From JBJYKD01 sp049310025 (GTDB taxonomy: Bacteria; Bacillota; Thermosediminibacteria; Thermosediminibacterales; Tepidanaerobacteraceae): a DNA stretch of 64,000 nucleotides. Made by a program: the position numbers and the translations under genes. Below, in pieces: positions 1 through 6,930 of the stretch. Numbering within the stretch: position 1 is the stretch's first letter; each line of letters starts with the position of its first letter. The notes under the pieces were generated by a model. The model searched no databases, was not told where the DNA came from, and saw nothing but the letters and a program-made list of their open reading frames with translations. The stretch spans positions 1 through 64,000 of the forward strand of contig NZ_JBJYKD010000003.1 of the NCBI RefSeq assembly GCF_049310025.1, given 5' to 3'.

Positions 1-2
1 CT

Positions 3-50
3 TTCCAAAACATTCCTTATGAAATTTTCAAGGTTCGGGAAAAGAAGTAA
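3..50 (+). CDS. possible C-terminal end of an upstream gene (partial)
   Basis: An open frame enters from the left edge and ends at TAA 48-50, giving the tail FQNIPYEIFKVREKK. Because yhf clusters usually include a regulator (YhfZ in E. coli), this could be the end of such a gene, but 15 residues are too few to identify anything. Frame 1 is also open from the edge to a TAG near base 72, so the choice of frame is uncertain. Confidence 0.22.
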   Translation, partial: FQNIPYEIFKVREKK

Positions 51-85
51 AAAAGTAGGGTTTCTACACTAGAATCAATTTTTCT

Positions 86-114
86 TTGATAAAAAATACA
101 GAGTTCTGTAAATT
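86..114 (+). promoter_or_regulatory. candidate sigma-A promoter of the yhf operon with overlapping inverted repeat
   Basis: TTGATA (86-91), a 17-base spacer and TAAATT (109-114) form a plausible sigma-A promoter 28 bases before the yhfS start. An inverted repeat, TACAGA-GT-TCTGTA at 97-110, lies between and across these elements, where a repressor would block polymerase. The promoter is inferred from spacing and a moderate hexamer match; the palindrome is seen directly. Confidence 0.4.
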
Positions 115-141
115 GGACATAACACCTGGGGGTTGATGAAA

Positions 142-1230
142 ATGAAAATATTTCCTTTAGAGTCATTAAGCTTAAATGAAGCCAGAGAGCTTCAATTTAA
201 ATTGGTAGATATAATTGTGCGGAATTTTACCGGGTCCGAGTTTTTAAGTGCGGGCGACGTTGGAGTCGTGCCCGGCCTGGGCAGGCCAAGGACCACTGCC
301 AGGGTGGAAAAGGTCATATCAGAATTCTTCGGGGCTGAAGATGCGGCGCTGGTCAGAGGGGCGGGGACCGGTTCCATCCGCTTTGCCCTCCAGGCTCTCT
401 TAAAGCCGGGGGATAAAATCCTGATCCATGATGCGCCCGTTTATTCCACTACCGCCACCACTATTGAATATATGGGCCTTAATACCGTGAAGGTTGATTT
501 TAACGATGAGGATAAAGTATTAAAGGCTGTAACCCCCGATATTAAGCTGGTGTACATCCAGCATTCCCGACAGAAGATTTCGGATAAATACGATATGTAT
601 GAGCTAATAAGGGCTATAAGGAAAATTTCCAATGTTCCAATAGTTACCGACGAGAATTACACTGTACTGAAGACAAAGTATATCGGTACCCAGGTAGGAG
701 CCACGGCCTCATGTTTTTCCATGTTTAAACTCCTGGGCCCCGAGGGCGTGGGGTGTGTTGTCGGAGATAAAGGCGTCATTGCAAAAATCAGGGAGATGAA
801 CTATTCCGGCGGCGGGCAGGTGCAGGGGCACGAAGCCATGGATGCGTTGCGGTCTATGGTATATGTGCCCGTCATGATGGCCATACAGAGCGAGGAAATA
901 GATAAGGTGGCAGATGCCATCAACAGTGGGAAAATCAGCGGCGCAAAAGCCGCACATATCGCCAATGCCCAGTCCAGGACCATCCTTGTGGAGCTTGAGG
1001 AACCCATTTCTTCAAAGGTCGTTGAGGAGGCCGATAAGCTCGGCGCCGCATCCTACCCCGTAGGGGCGGAATCCAGGTACGAGATAACACCTATGTTTTA
1101 CAGGGCATCCGGGACATTTATTAAAGATAACCCCAGAATGAAAGACTATCTGATAAGGGTAAATCCTATGAGAGCCGGAAGTGAGACTGTATTGAGGATA
1201 CTAAAAGAGGCTATAGAGAAAGCCAGGTGA
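142..1230 (+). CDS. yhfS: YhfS-like PLP-dependent aminotransferase-fold enzyme
   Basis: This is a fold-type I PLP enzyme of about 362 residues that matches remembered E. coli YhfS almost end to end, including the N-terminus MKIFPLESL, the GAGTGSIR segment, HDAPVYSTT, and FKLLGPEGVG with the likely PLP lysine at residue 196. TTG 133 and ATG 136 are alternative starts, but ATG 142 fits both the GGGGG ribosome site at 127-132 and the E. coli N-terminus. It is the first gene of a seven-gene operon, 4 bases before yhfX. Its reaction is not known to me; family resemblance suggests an aminotransferase or a C-S or C-N lyase acting on a small amino compound in the cytoplasm. Confidence 0.88.
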   Translation: MKIFPLESLSLNEARELQFKLVDIIVRNFTGSEFLSAGDVGVVPGLGRPRTTARVEKVISEFFGAEDAALVRGAGTGSIRFALQALLKPGDKILIHDAPVYSTTATTIEYMGLNTVKVDFNDEDKVLKAVTPDIKLVYIQHSRQKISDKYDMYELIRAIRKISNVPIVTDENYTVLKTKYIGTQVGATASCFSMFKLLGPEGVGCVVGDKGVIAKIREMNYSGGGQVQGHEAMDALRSMVYVPVMMAIQSEEIDKVADAINSGKISGAKAAHIANAQSRTILVELEEPISSKVVEEADKLGAASYPVGAESRYEITPMFYRASGTFIKDNPRMKDYLIRVNPMRAGSETVLRILKEAIEKAR

Positions 1231-1234
1231 TAGT

Positions 1235-2392
1235 GTGTTTTTAGAAGTTACTTTGAAGAATAATCCGGCGCTCATAGATGCAGCAGCAAAACTCCACAGG
1301 GAAGGATTGATTGAACCCAACACTTACTGTATCGACCTGGATATGGTCAGAAAAAATGCGGAATTGCTTTCAAATACGGCCCAAAAATACCGTGTAAATC
1401 TGTATTTTATGACAAAACAGTTTGGAAGGAATCCCGTCGTCTCCAGGGCCATTATGGATTCAGGCATAGAAAAAGCTGTGGCTGTGGACCTGGACGAAGC
1501 CAGGCTACTTTATAAAAACGGCATAAAGATAGGGCACATAGGCCATCTGGTCCAGGTACCAAGGTCCGGTATAAAAGAAGCCCTTGGCATGAACCCCGAT
1601 TTTATCACCTGCTTTAGCACAGATAAGGCCAGGCAAATAAACGATGCCGCGAAGGAATTGGGCCTCGTCCAGAATATACTGCTCAGGGTCGTAGACGATG
1701 GCGACTATATTTACCCGGGCCAGGAAGGCGGCATAAAATTAAGGGACCTTGAAAGGGCGGCCCTGGAGATAAAAAAACTGGATAATATCAAAATCAAAGG
1801 TGTAACCTCTTTCCCGTGCTTTTTGTATAACTACAAGTCGGGCGGGATAGAGCCTACTAAAAACTTATTTACAATTAAAAAGGCTGCAGACATATTAAAG
1901 GGTCTGGGGTTTGATATTTCACAGATTAATGGGCCCAGCGCCACATGCACATCTTCCATACCGCTTTTAAAAGAGATGGGCGTAACCAGCGGTGAGCCGG
2001 GTCATGCCCTGACGGGAACCACTCCGCTTCATGCGGGCGGCACGGAACCTGAAGTGCAGGCCATGGTTTACGTGACAGAAGTCTCCCACACGGCAAAAGG
2101 TAAAGCCTATGTTTTCGGCGGCGGATTTTATTCAAGGTCGAGGATGAAAAAGGCCTACATTCCCGGTAAAAACCTGGTGCTGAATGTAAAAGGGATTTCC
2201 CCGGAATCCATTGACTATTACGCTGCAGTGCTGGATGGCGGCAATGAACTGGAGGTAGGCGATACCGTAATATTTTCTTTCAGAACCCAGGTATTTGTGA
2301 CCAGATCAAAAGTTGCGGTGGTAGAGGGCATACAGGAAGGCAATCCAAGGCTGGTGGGAATTTTTAATCATCTGGGAGATGAGATAAAGTGA
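1235..2392 (+). CDS. yhfX: YhfX-like alanine-racemase-fold PLP enzyme
   Basis: The 385-residue product has the fold-type III (alanine racemase-like) architecture. The PLP lysine is probably K61 in YFMTKQFGRNP, with conserved stretches HLVQVPR, YPGQEGG, GPSATCTSS and GEPGHALTGT. It matches remembered E. coli YhfX along its full length. The start is GTG with the AGGTGA of the yhfS end as ribosome site, and it shares GTGA with yhfW, so translation is probably coupled. A racemase or decarboxylase-like reaction on an amino acid is the likely chemistry; the substrate is unknown. Family assignment is secure, function is not. Confidence 0.88.
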   Translation: MFLEVTLKNNPALIDAAAKLHREGLIEPNTYCIDLDMVRKNAELLSNTAQKYRVNLYFMTKQFGRNPVVSRAIMDSGIEKAVAVDLDEARLLYKNGIKIGHIGHLVQVPRSGIKEALGMNPDFITCFSTDKARQINDAAKELGLVQNILLRVVDDGDYIYPGQEGGIKLRDLERAALEIKKLDNIKIKGVTSFPCFLYNYKSGGIEPTKNLFTIKKAADILKGLGFDISQINGPSATCTSSIPLLKEMGVTSGEPGHALTGTTPLHAGGTEPEVQAMVYVTEVSHTAKGKAYVFGGGFYSRSRMKKAYIPGKNLVLNVKGISPESIDYYAAVLDGGNELEVGDTVIFSFRTQVFVTRSKVAVVEGIQEGNPRLVGIFNHLGDEIK

Positions 2393-3594
2393 AAAGGGCA
2401 ATTTTGCTGGTTATTGACAGCCTGGGTGTGGGAGAGATGGACGATGTGTATAAGGTGAGGCCTCAGGACAGAGGGGCTAACACCTTAAAACACGTGGCGG
2501 AGGCCGTTAAAAACTTCAGGTTGCCAAACTTAGAAGCCCTGGGTGCAGGGTATCTTGTGGATTCAGACAATATTAAAAAGGTAGAAAATCCCCTGGCCAG
2601 CTACGGAAAGAGCATACTTGCCCACTTCGGCGCCGACACCTATCAGGGTCATCAGGAGATAATGGGGAGCAGGCCTAAAATGCCTGTGGTCAAACCCTTC
2701 ATCCATTATATAGACAGGGTGGAAAAGGCTTTAAAGGAAAAGGGTTACGAGGTCAAAAGGCCGTACCCGGCTCACCCGCTTCTCCTTGTAAACGGTCTTG
2801 TTACAGTGGCGGACAACCTGGAAGCGGACCCCGGGCAGAACTACAACGTTACCGCTCCGCTGGATTATATATCCTTTGAGGATGAACTTGCTGTAGGCAG
2901 GTTGGTAAGGGAAAACGTGGAGGTCGGCAGGGTAATAGTCCTGGGCGGCAGAGGCATAACGGTGGAGGATATATTGCATGCCGTGGAAGTAAAAGACGGA
3001 GATATAATCGGAGTCGATTGCCCGAAGTGCGGGGTATATAAAAGAGGCTATATGGTAAGGCATCTGGGCTATGGTGTGAACCCCGATGCCCAGGTTCCCA
3101 CGCTATTGAAAAAGGCAGGGTTTGCGGTATCCCTTATAGGTAAAATGGCCGATGTAATTGAATGTGAGGGGGCAGACTATCACCCGAGAGTAGAGACCGA
3201 TGGAGTGATGGAACTGGTGCTGGAAAAAATGAAAAGTCAACCGGGCGGCCTTATAGCGGCAAACGTCCAGGAAACGGACCTCGCCGGCCACTCCCGGGAC
3301 CCAGAAAAATACGCCGAAAAACTCATGTCGGTCGATGAATACCTGAGAAGGGTTTTGGATGAGATGAAGGAAGAAGATATGCTTATAATCACCGGCGACC
3401 ATGGGAACGACCCTACCATCGGGCACAGCCATCATACCAGAGAAAAGGCGCTGTTGCTGGTATACGGGAAGAACTTCCGTTCTGTCGACTTGGGGGAAAG
3501 AAAGACACTTTCGGATATAGGTGCGACAATAGCCGAATTCTTCGGGATTAATAGCCCGGAGAACGGCGACAGCTTTTTAAAAAATATTTGCTGA
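2389..3594 (+). CDS. yhfW: YhfW-like phosphopentomutase/alkaline-phosphatase-superfamily metalloenzyme
   Basis: This 401-residue protein belongs to the alkaline phosphatase superfamily and resembles phosphopentomutase. The N-terminal metal aspartate is in LLVIDSLGVGEMDD (about residue 10). GHQEIMGSRP lies near the usual nucleophile region, and the C-terminal metal site is TGDHGNDPTIGHSHHTRE, with D337, H338 and H349 as likely ligands. It corresponds to E. coli YhfW. It overlaps yhfX by four bases and precedes a PRD gene by 13 bases. A phosphoryl-transfer or mutase step on a phosphorylated intermediate is plausible; calling it DeoB would be wrong because of the cluster context. Confidence 0.86.
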   Translation: MKRAILLVIDSLGVGEMDDVYKVRPQDRGANTLKHVAEAVKNFRLPNLEALGAGYLVDSDNIKKVENPLASYGKSILAHFGADTYQGHQEIMGSRPKMPVVKPFIHYIDRVEKALKEKGYEVKRPYPAHPLLLVNGLVTVADNLEADPGQNYNVTAPLDYISFEDELAVGRLVRENVEVGRVIVLGGRGITVEDILHAVEVKDGDIIGVDCPKCGVYKRGYMVRHLGYGVNPDAQVPTLLKKAGFAVSLIGKMADVIECEGADYHPRVETDGVMELVLEKMKSQPGGLIAANVQETDLAGHSRDPEKYAEKLMSVDEYLRRVLDEMKEEDMLIITGDHGNDPTIGHSHHTREKALLLVYGKNFRSVDLGERKTLSDIGATIAEFFGINSPENGDSFLKNIC

Positions 3595-3607
3595 AGGGGA
3601 AGTTTCA

Positions 3608-3964
3608 ATGGATAGGGATATTATGGAAAGATTGGAAATACTTTTAGAGTCAGGGCAAATTACCAAACAGGACGTGGAAAAAACCGTTCTTGCGGTTGAC
3701 ATTGTAGAAAAAAAATTCGGAATCAAAGTGGAGAATGAAGTGGGCGGCATGTTCGTCACTCACCTGGCGAAAGCTTTGACCCGCATTGCCGCCGGTGAAG
3801 GAATAGAGGAAACCACGGCGGAAGTAGAAGCCGCCGTTAAAGGCAATCAGGAACTAGTTAGGGAATCACTGTCTTTGTTTGAAAAAATTTTGGGAACCAG
3901 AGATATCCCGGAAGGGGAGATAAACTTTATTGCCATGTATTTAAATTTACTTTTGAAAACTTAA
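3608..3964 (+). CDS. yhfY: YhfY-like stand-alone PRD-domain protein
   Basis: The 118-residue protein looks like a single PTS regulation domain and resembles E. coli YhfY, with the segment EVGGMFVTHLAKALTRIA carrying the conserved histidine of the domain. There is no DNA-binding part and no PTS enzyme nearby, so it may regulate by protein contact or may have lost phosphorylation control. ATG 3608 has a GAAGGGGAAG site just upstream. A gap of about 80 bases to the next gene contains a 14-codon reading frame with its own ribosome site, which I do not regard as a gene. Confidence 0.8.
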   Translation: MDRDIMERLEILLESGQITKQDVEKTVLAVDIVEKKFGIKVENEVGGMFVTHLAKALTRIAAGEGIEETTAEVEAAVKGNQELVRESLSLFEKILGTRDIPEGEINFIAMYLNLLLKT

Positions 3965-4045
3965 CTTCAACTTGCGGGAGGTGGTGATAAGAGATTTTCC
4001 GGTTTTAAACTCAATAAAAAATATTTAGAAAGGAGTTGTTGTAGC

Positions 4046-4426
4046 ATGCCTATACGTATAGTTGTGGGCGGTCTCAACAAAGACGTTATTGAAAGGGCTG
4101 CCCGGGCAGCCGGAGGAGATAATGTAACCGTCACGGCCATGTCGGATTTTGAAGCGGCCAAGAAGATAAAACAGGGCCAGGCAGATTACTATTTTGGCGC
4201 CTGCAACAGCGGCGGAGGTGCGGCTCTTTCGATCCCCATAGGTATACTGGGATATGCCAACTGCGCGACAGTGGCCAAAGCGGGCGGCAGGCCGAAGGCC
4301 GAGGAAATCGAAAAACTGGTGCAGTCGGGCAAGATAGCCTTTGGCATGTCCGTGGAAGCCATTGAGGAAGCTGTGCCGTTGCTGGTGAACAGCATCCTCA
4401 AAAAACACGGCATTAAAAAAGAATAG
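4046..4426 (+). CDS. yhfU: YhfU-like DUF2620 protein
   Basis: This is a small Gly/Ala-rich protein of 126 residues starting MPIRIVVGGLNKD, with a repeated GGxxKA-like pattern (ATVAKAGGRPKAEEIEKLV). It corresponds to E. coli YhfU (DUF2620). Gene pairing with yhfT is conserved in the cluster, so it may be an accessory or cytosolic component of that transporter, somewhat like a PTS IIB-sized partner; this is inference. ATG 4046 follows a good AAAGGAG site at 4031-4036. Confidence 0.82.
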   Translation: MPIRIVVGGLNKDVIERAARAAGGDNVTVTAMSDFEAAKKIKQGQADYYFGACNSGGGAALSIPIGILGYANCATVAKAGGRPKAEEIEKLVQSGKIAFGMSVEAIEEAVPLLVNSILKKHGIKKE

Positions 4427-4450
4427 ATGAATGGAAAGGGGAAATGATTT

Positions 4451-5779
4451 ATGGCGGTAAAACTGGGTATTGTGGCCCTTCTTTGTGCTCTGACTTCACT
4501 GGCGTCTCATTTCGGGCGGGCTGTATTTCATGATGGCATACGCCCCATTATGCCGGAGTATTATGAAGGGCGGATGAAAAGGGCTGAGATGAGCTCGATA
4601 GCCTTTGGATTGAGCGCGGGCTTTATAGTGTCGGTAGGTTTTGCTTTTACCCTGTCTTCGAATTTGCTTAACCCGTGGCTGTTGTTTTTGCCAACGGATA
4701 TTCTGGGCGTTGTAGCACCATACTCCTGGCTTGCGGCGCTTTTGGGTGCCGGCTGGGGTATCGGGGTGACAGCATTTTTTGGCGCTTTGAATACCCTGTT
4801 TAAAGCAATGCCGATTAATATGCTGGATGCCCTTGGAGCATTGTCTTCACCCGTTATCGCCGGGTTCGCACTCTTCCCGGTGCTGGCCATATTTTCCCAG
4901 TTTGGGTGGAAAAAAGGCGTCATTACTCTTATCCTTGAATTAGTCGCACGGCAGCTGGCCGCATTAAAAATTATCACAGTTGGCGGCACCCCCATTTACG
5001 CGGAAGCTCTGGAAATGTTTGTGGGTGTAATCATGCTGGTCATTTTCGCCGTAGCCAAGGACATGAAAGCACCAGAGGAGAATGTTTCCGGTGAAAATAT
5101 ATTTGAAGCAAATACCAGACGCATATTTAATTCACTGCCCTTATTGATGGTCATCGGCGGTCTAGTATCCTTGATCAGTAATTTGAGATGGTTTGCCGGT
5201 TCTGAAGTAGACTTCCAGCTGTTGCACCAGATATATGAAACCGGAAACACGGCCCAGCTTTTCAGCGTGGCCGCAGCGGACTTCGTTAGGGGTCTGGCCT
5301 TTCTCCCACTGATAGTTACGACTTCTCTGGCCTCGGGTGTTTACGGTGTGGTTGGTCTCACGTTTGTTTATCCGGTTGGCTACTGGCTTGCTCCAACCCT
5401 TTTTGGTGAAAGCTTTTTCGGCCATGTGATGGCTTTTGTGCTGGGAGCTTTAATGATTCTGATTGAAGTCTCGGCTCTGCGCCTGGTGGGTAAGGGCCTG
5501 GAAAAATACCCTTCCATCCGCGAAGCTTCCGATAACATCCGGACAGCTATGAACAATGTTCTGGAAATTGCGCTGTTAATCGGTTCAGCTATGGCGGTGC
5601 TCAATATGAATCCTGCCGGAGTGCAGGGCCAGAACTGGCTGGCCTTTGCCTTGTTTGCTTCCCTCTATATGATTAACGAAACTCTAGGACGTCCAATCAT
5701 AAGGCTTGCTTCGGCGCCTCTGGCCGCTATTATAACGGGAATCTTAGTGAATGTTTTCTACCTGCTTCACCTGTTATAA
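4451..5779 (+). CDS. yhfT: YhfT-like integral membrane transporter
   Basis: The 442-residue protein is strongly hydrophobic with about ten to twelve predicted membrane spans and short loops, and it corresponds to E. coli YhfT. The N-terminal HFGRAVFHDGIRPIMPEYYEGRM segment is characteristic. It probably imports the substrate of the yhf pathway, possibly together with the DUF2620 protein encoded 24 bases upstream. ATG 4451 has a GAAAGGGGAAATG site. A terminator-like hairpin directly after the gene probably lowers expression of php. Confidence 0.84.
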   Translation: MAVKLGIVALLCALTSLASHFGRAVFHDGIRPIMPEYYEGRMKRAEMSSIAFGLSAGFIVSVGFAFTLSSNLLNPWLLFLPTDILGVVAPYSWLAALLGAGWGIGVTAFFGALNTLFKAMPINMLDALGALSSPVIAGFALFPVLAIFSQFGWKKGVITLILELVARQLAALKIITVGGTPIYAEALEMFVGVIMLVIFAVAKDMKAPEENVSGENIFEANTRRIFNSLPLLMVIGGLVSLISNLRWFAGSEVDFQLLHQIYETGNTAQLFSVAAADFVRGLAFLPLIVTTSLASGVYGVVGLTFVYPVGYWLAPTLFGESFFGHVMAFVLGALMILIEVSALRLVGKGLEKYPSIREASDNIRTAMNNVLEIALLIGSAMAVLNMNPAGVQGQNWLAFALFASLYMINETLGRPIIRLASAPLAAIITGILVNVFYLLHLL

Positions 5780-5792
5780 AAATAAAAAAGTT

Positions 5793-5830
5793 GCGGGGAG
5801 GAGTAAATTTCTCCTTCCCTGCTGTTTTTT
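5793..5830 (+). terminator. imperfect intrinsic terminator between yhfT and php
   Basis: The arms GCGGGGAGGAG (5793-5803) and CTCCTTCCCTGC (5811-5822) can pair with small bulges and are followed by TGTTTTTT. The php ribosome site (AAAGGAGGT, 5831-5839) follows at once. This looks like partial termination or a polarity element inside the operon. Confidence 0.6.
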
Positions 5831-5846
5831 AAAGGAGGTATTAACG

Positions 5847-6776
5847 TTGGTCAGGAAAATTCGCACGGTGACAGGTGACATCGATGGATCTGATATAAAA
5901 AAAGTCATGGTCCACGAACACCTGGCCTTTGATTTATCCCGTGTGCGGGGTGATAATACATCGATACTGGGCGATGAAGAGACGCTGCCGGCTATATGTG
6001 AAGAAATGCAGCAGCTTAAGGAATACGGTTTCAACACCATTGTAGAGCTGACGAACATGGGTATGGGAAGAAACCCTCTCACTCTTCAACGGATGGCGCA
6101 AACAACCGGCTTCTTTATAGTGGCGGGTACCGGCTTTTATAAAGAAGATTTTTACCCGAAGGAAGTTTTTGCGATGAAAGATACAGAACTCATTGATAAG
6201 TTGACGGCCGAGATTCTCGAAGGCATAGATAATACAGGGGTTAAAGCAGGCGTTTACGGCGAAATCGGTACAAGTTTCGGCCGCATTACTCCCGCCGAAG
6301 AAAAAGTTTTCCGCGCGGTAGCCAGGTCCCATAAGATAACGGGAGCTCCTATCAGCACTCACTGCGAATTGGGGACGATGGGCCTTGAGCAAAGAAAAAT
6401 ATTCGAAGAAGAAGGGGTGTCGCCGGACCGGGTGTCTTTCGGCCACCAGGATTTAAATGAGGATATGTCTGTACAGCTGGAACTCTTAAGGTGGGGCGCC
6501 TATATACAGTTTGACACCATAGGCAAGGCGGGGTATCGTTCCGATGAAGCCAGAATTCATAATTTGCTGCACCTTTTGGATAAAGGTTATGAGAATCAAA
6601 TAATGCTTTCCTGTGATATTACCAGGAAATCGTATTTAAAAAAATTTGGCGGCTACGGTTATACTCACTTGCATACAAACTTTTTAAGCGAACTGAAAAA
6701 ACGGGGTGTGCCCGGCGGGGTGATAGAAAAAATGACAATTGAAAATCCGCGCAGGTTTCTGGCTTTCATACTCTGA
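5847..6776 (+). CDS. php: phosphotriesterase-homology protein (amidohydrolase superfamily)
   Basis: This is a TIM-barrel amidohydrolase of the phosphotriesterase-like family, 309 residues. Metal-binding features are HEHL (the VMVHEHLAFDL segment near the N-terminus), GxYGEIGTS, the two histidines in STHCELGTMG and FGHQD, and a conserved aspartate in LSCDITRK. The start is TTG 5847, seven bases after AAAGGAGGT; the frame is open further upstream but that part overlaps yhfT and the hairpin. Family members are often lactonases or phosphoesterases rather than true phosphotriesterases. It is the last gene of the yhf operon and is followed by a terminator. Confidence 0.86.
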   Translation: MVRKIRTVTGDIDGSDIKKVMVHEHLAFDLSRVRGDNTSILGDEETLPAICEEMQQLKEYGFNTIVELTNMGMGRNPLTLQRMAQTTGFFIVAGTGFYKEDFYPKEVFAMKDTELIDKLTAEILEGIDNTGVKAGVYGEIGTSFGRITPAEEKVFRAVARSHKITGAPISTHCELGTMGLEQRKIFEEEGVSPDRVSFGHQDLNEDMSVQLELLRWGAYIQFDTIGKAGYRSDEARIHNLLHLLDKGYENQIMLSCDITRKSYLKKFGGYGYTHLHTNFLSELKKRGVPGGVIEKMTIENPRRFLAFIL

Positions 6777-6808
6777 GAAATTTTACCCCGCGGGTTTTAT
6801 GAAAGATT

Positions 6809-6852
6809 ATACCGGCAAGAAGTTTCGCTTTTCTTTGCCCGTATATTTTTTT
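6809..6852 (+). terminator. intrinsic terminator after the yhf operon
   Basis: ATACCGGCAA (6809-6818) pairs with TTGCCCGTAT (6836-6845), with one mismatch, and is followed by a run of T at 6846-6852. It separates the yhf operon from comEC. Confidence 0.65.
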
Positions 6853-6930
6853 GTAAATCTTGAAGGGAAAAAGCTGCACGTGTTGAATATATTTTTAAAA
6901 AGGGTGCATTACAAATAAGGAGCTTGAGCT

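Noticed and set aside
3983..4030. 14-codon frame with a GGGAGGTG site before yhfU
   Set aside because: It is too short and unlike any leader peptide with regulatory codons; probably fortuitous.
5934..6446. Long minus-strand open frame (170 codons) within php
   Set aside because: It is a shadow of the conserved phosphotriesterase-like gene, with no ribosome site or family features.
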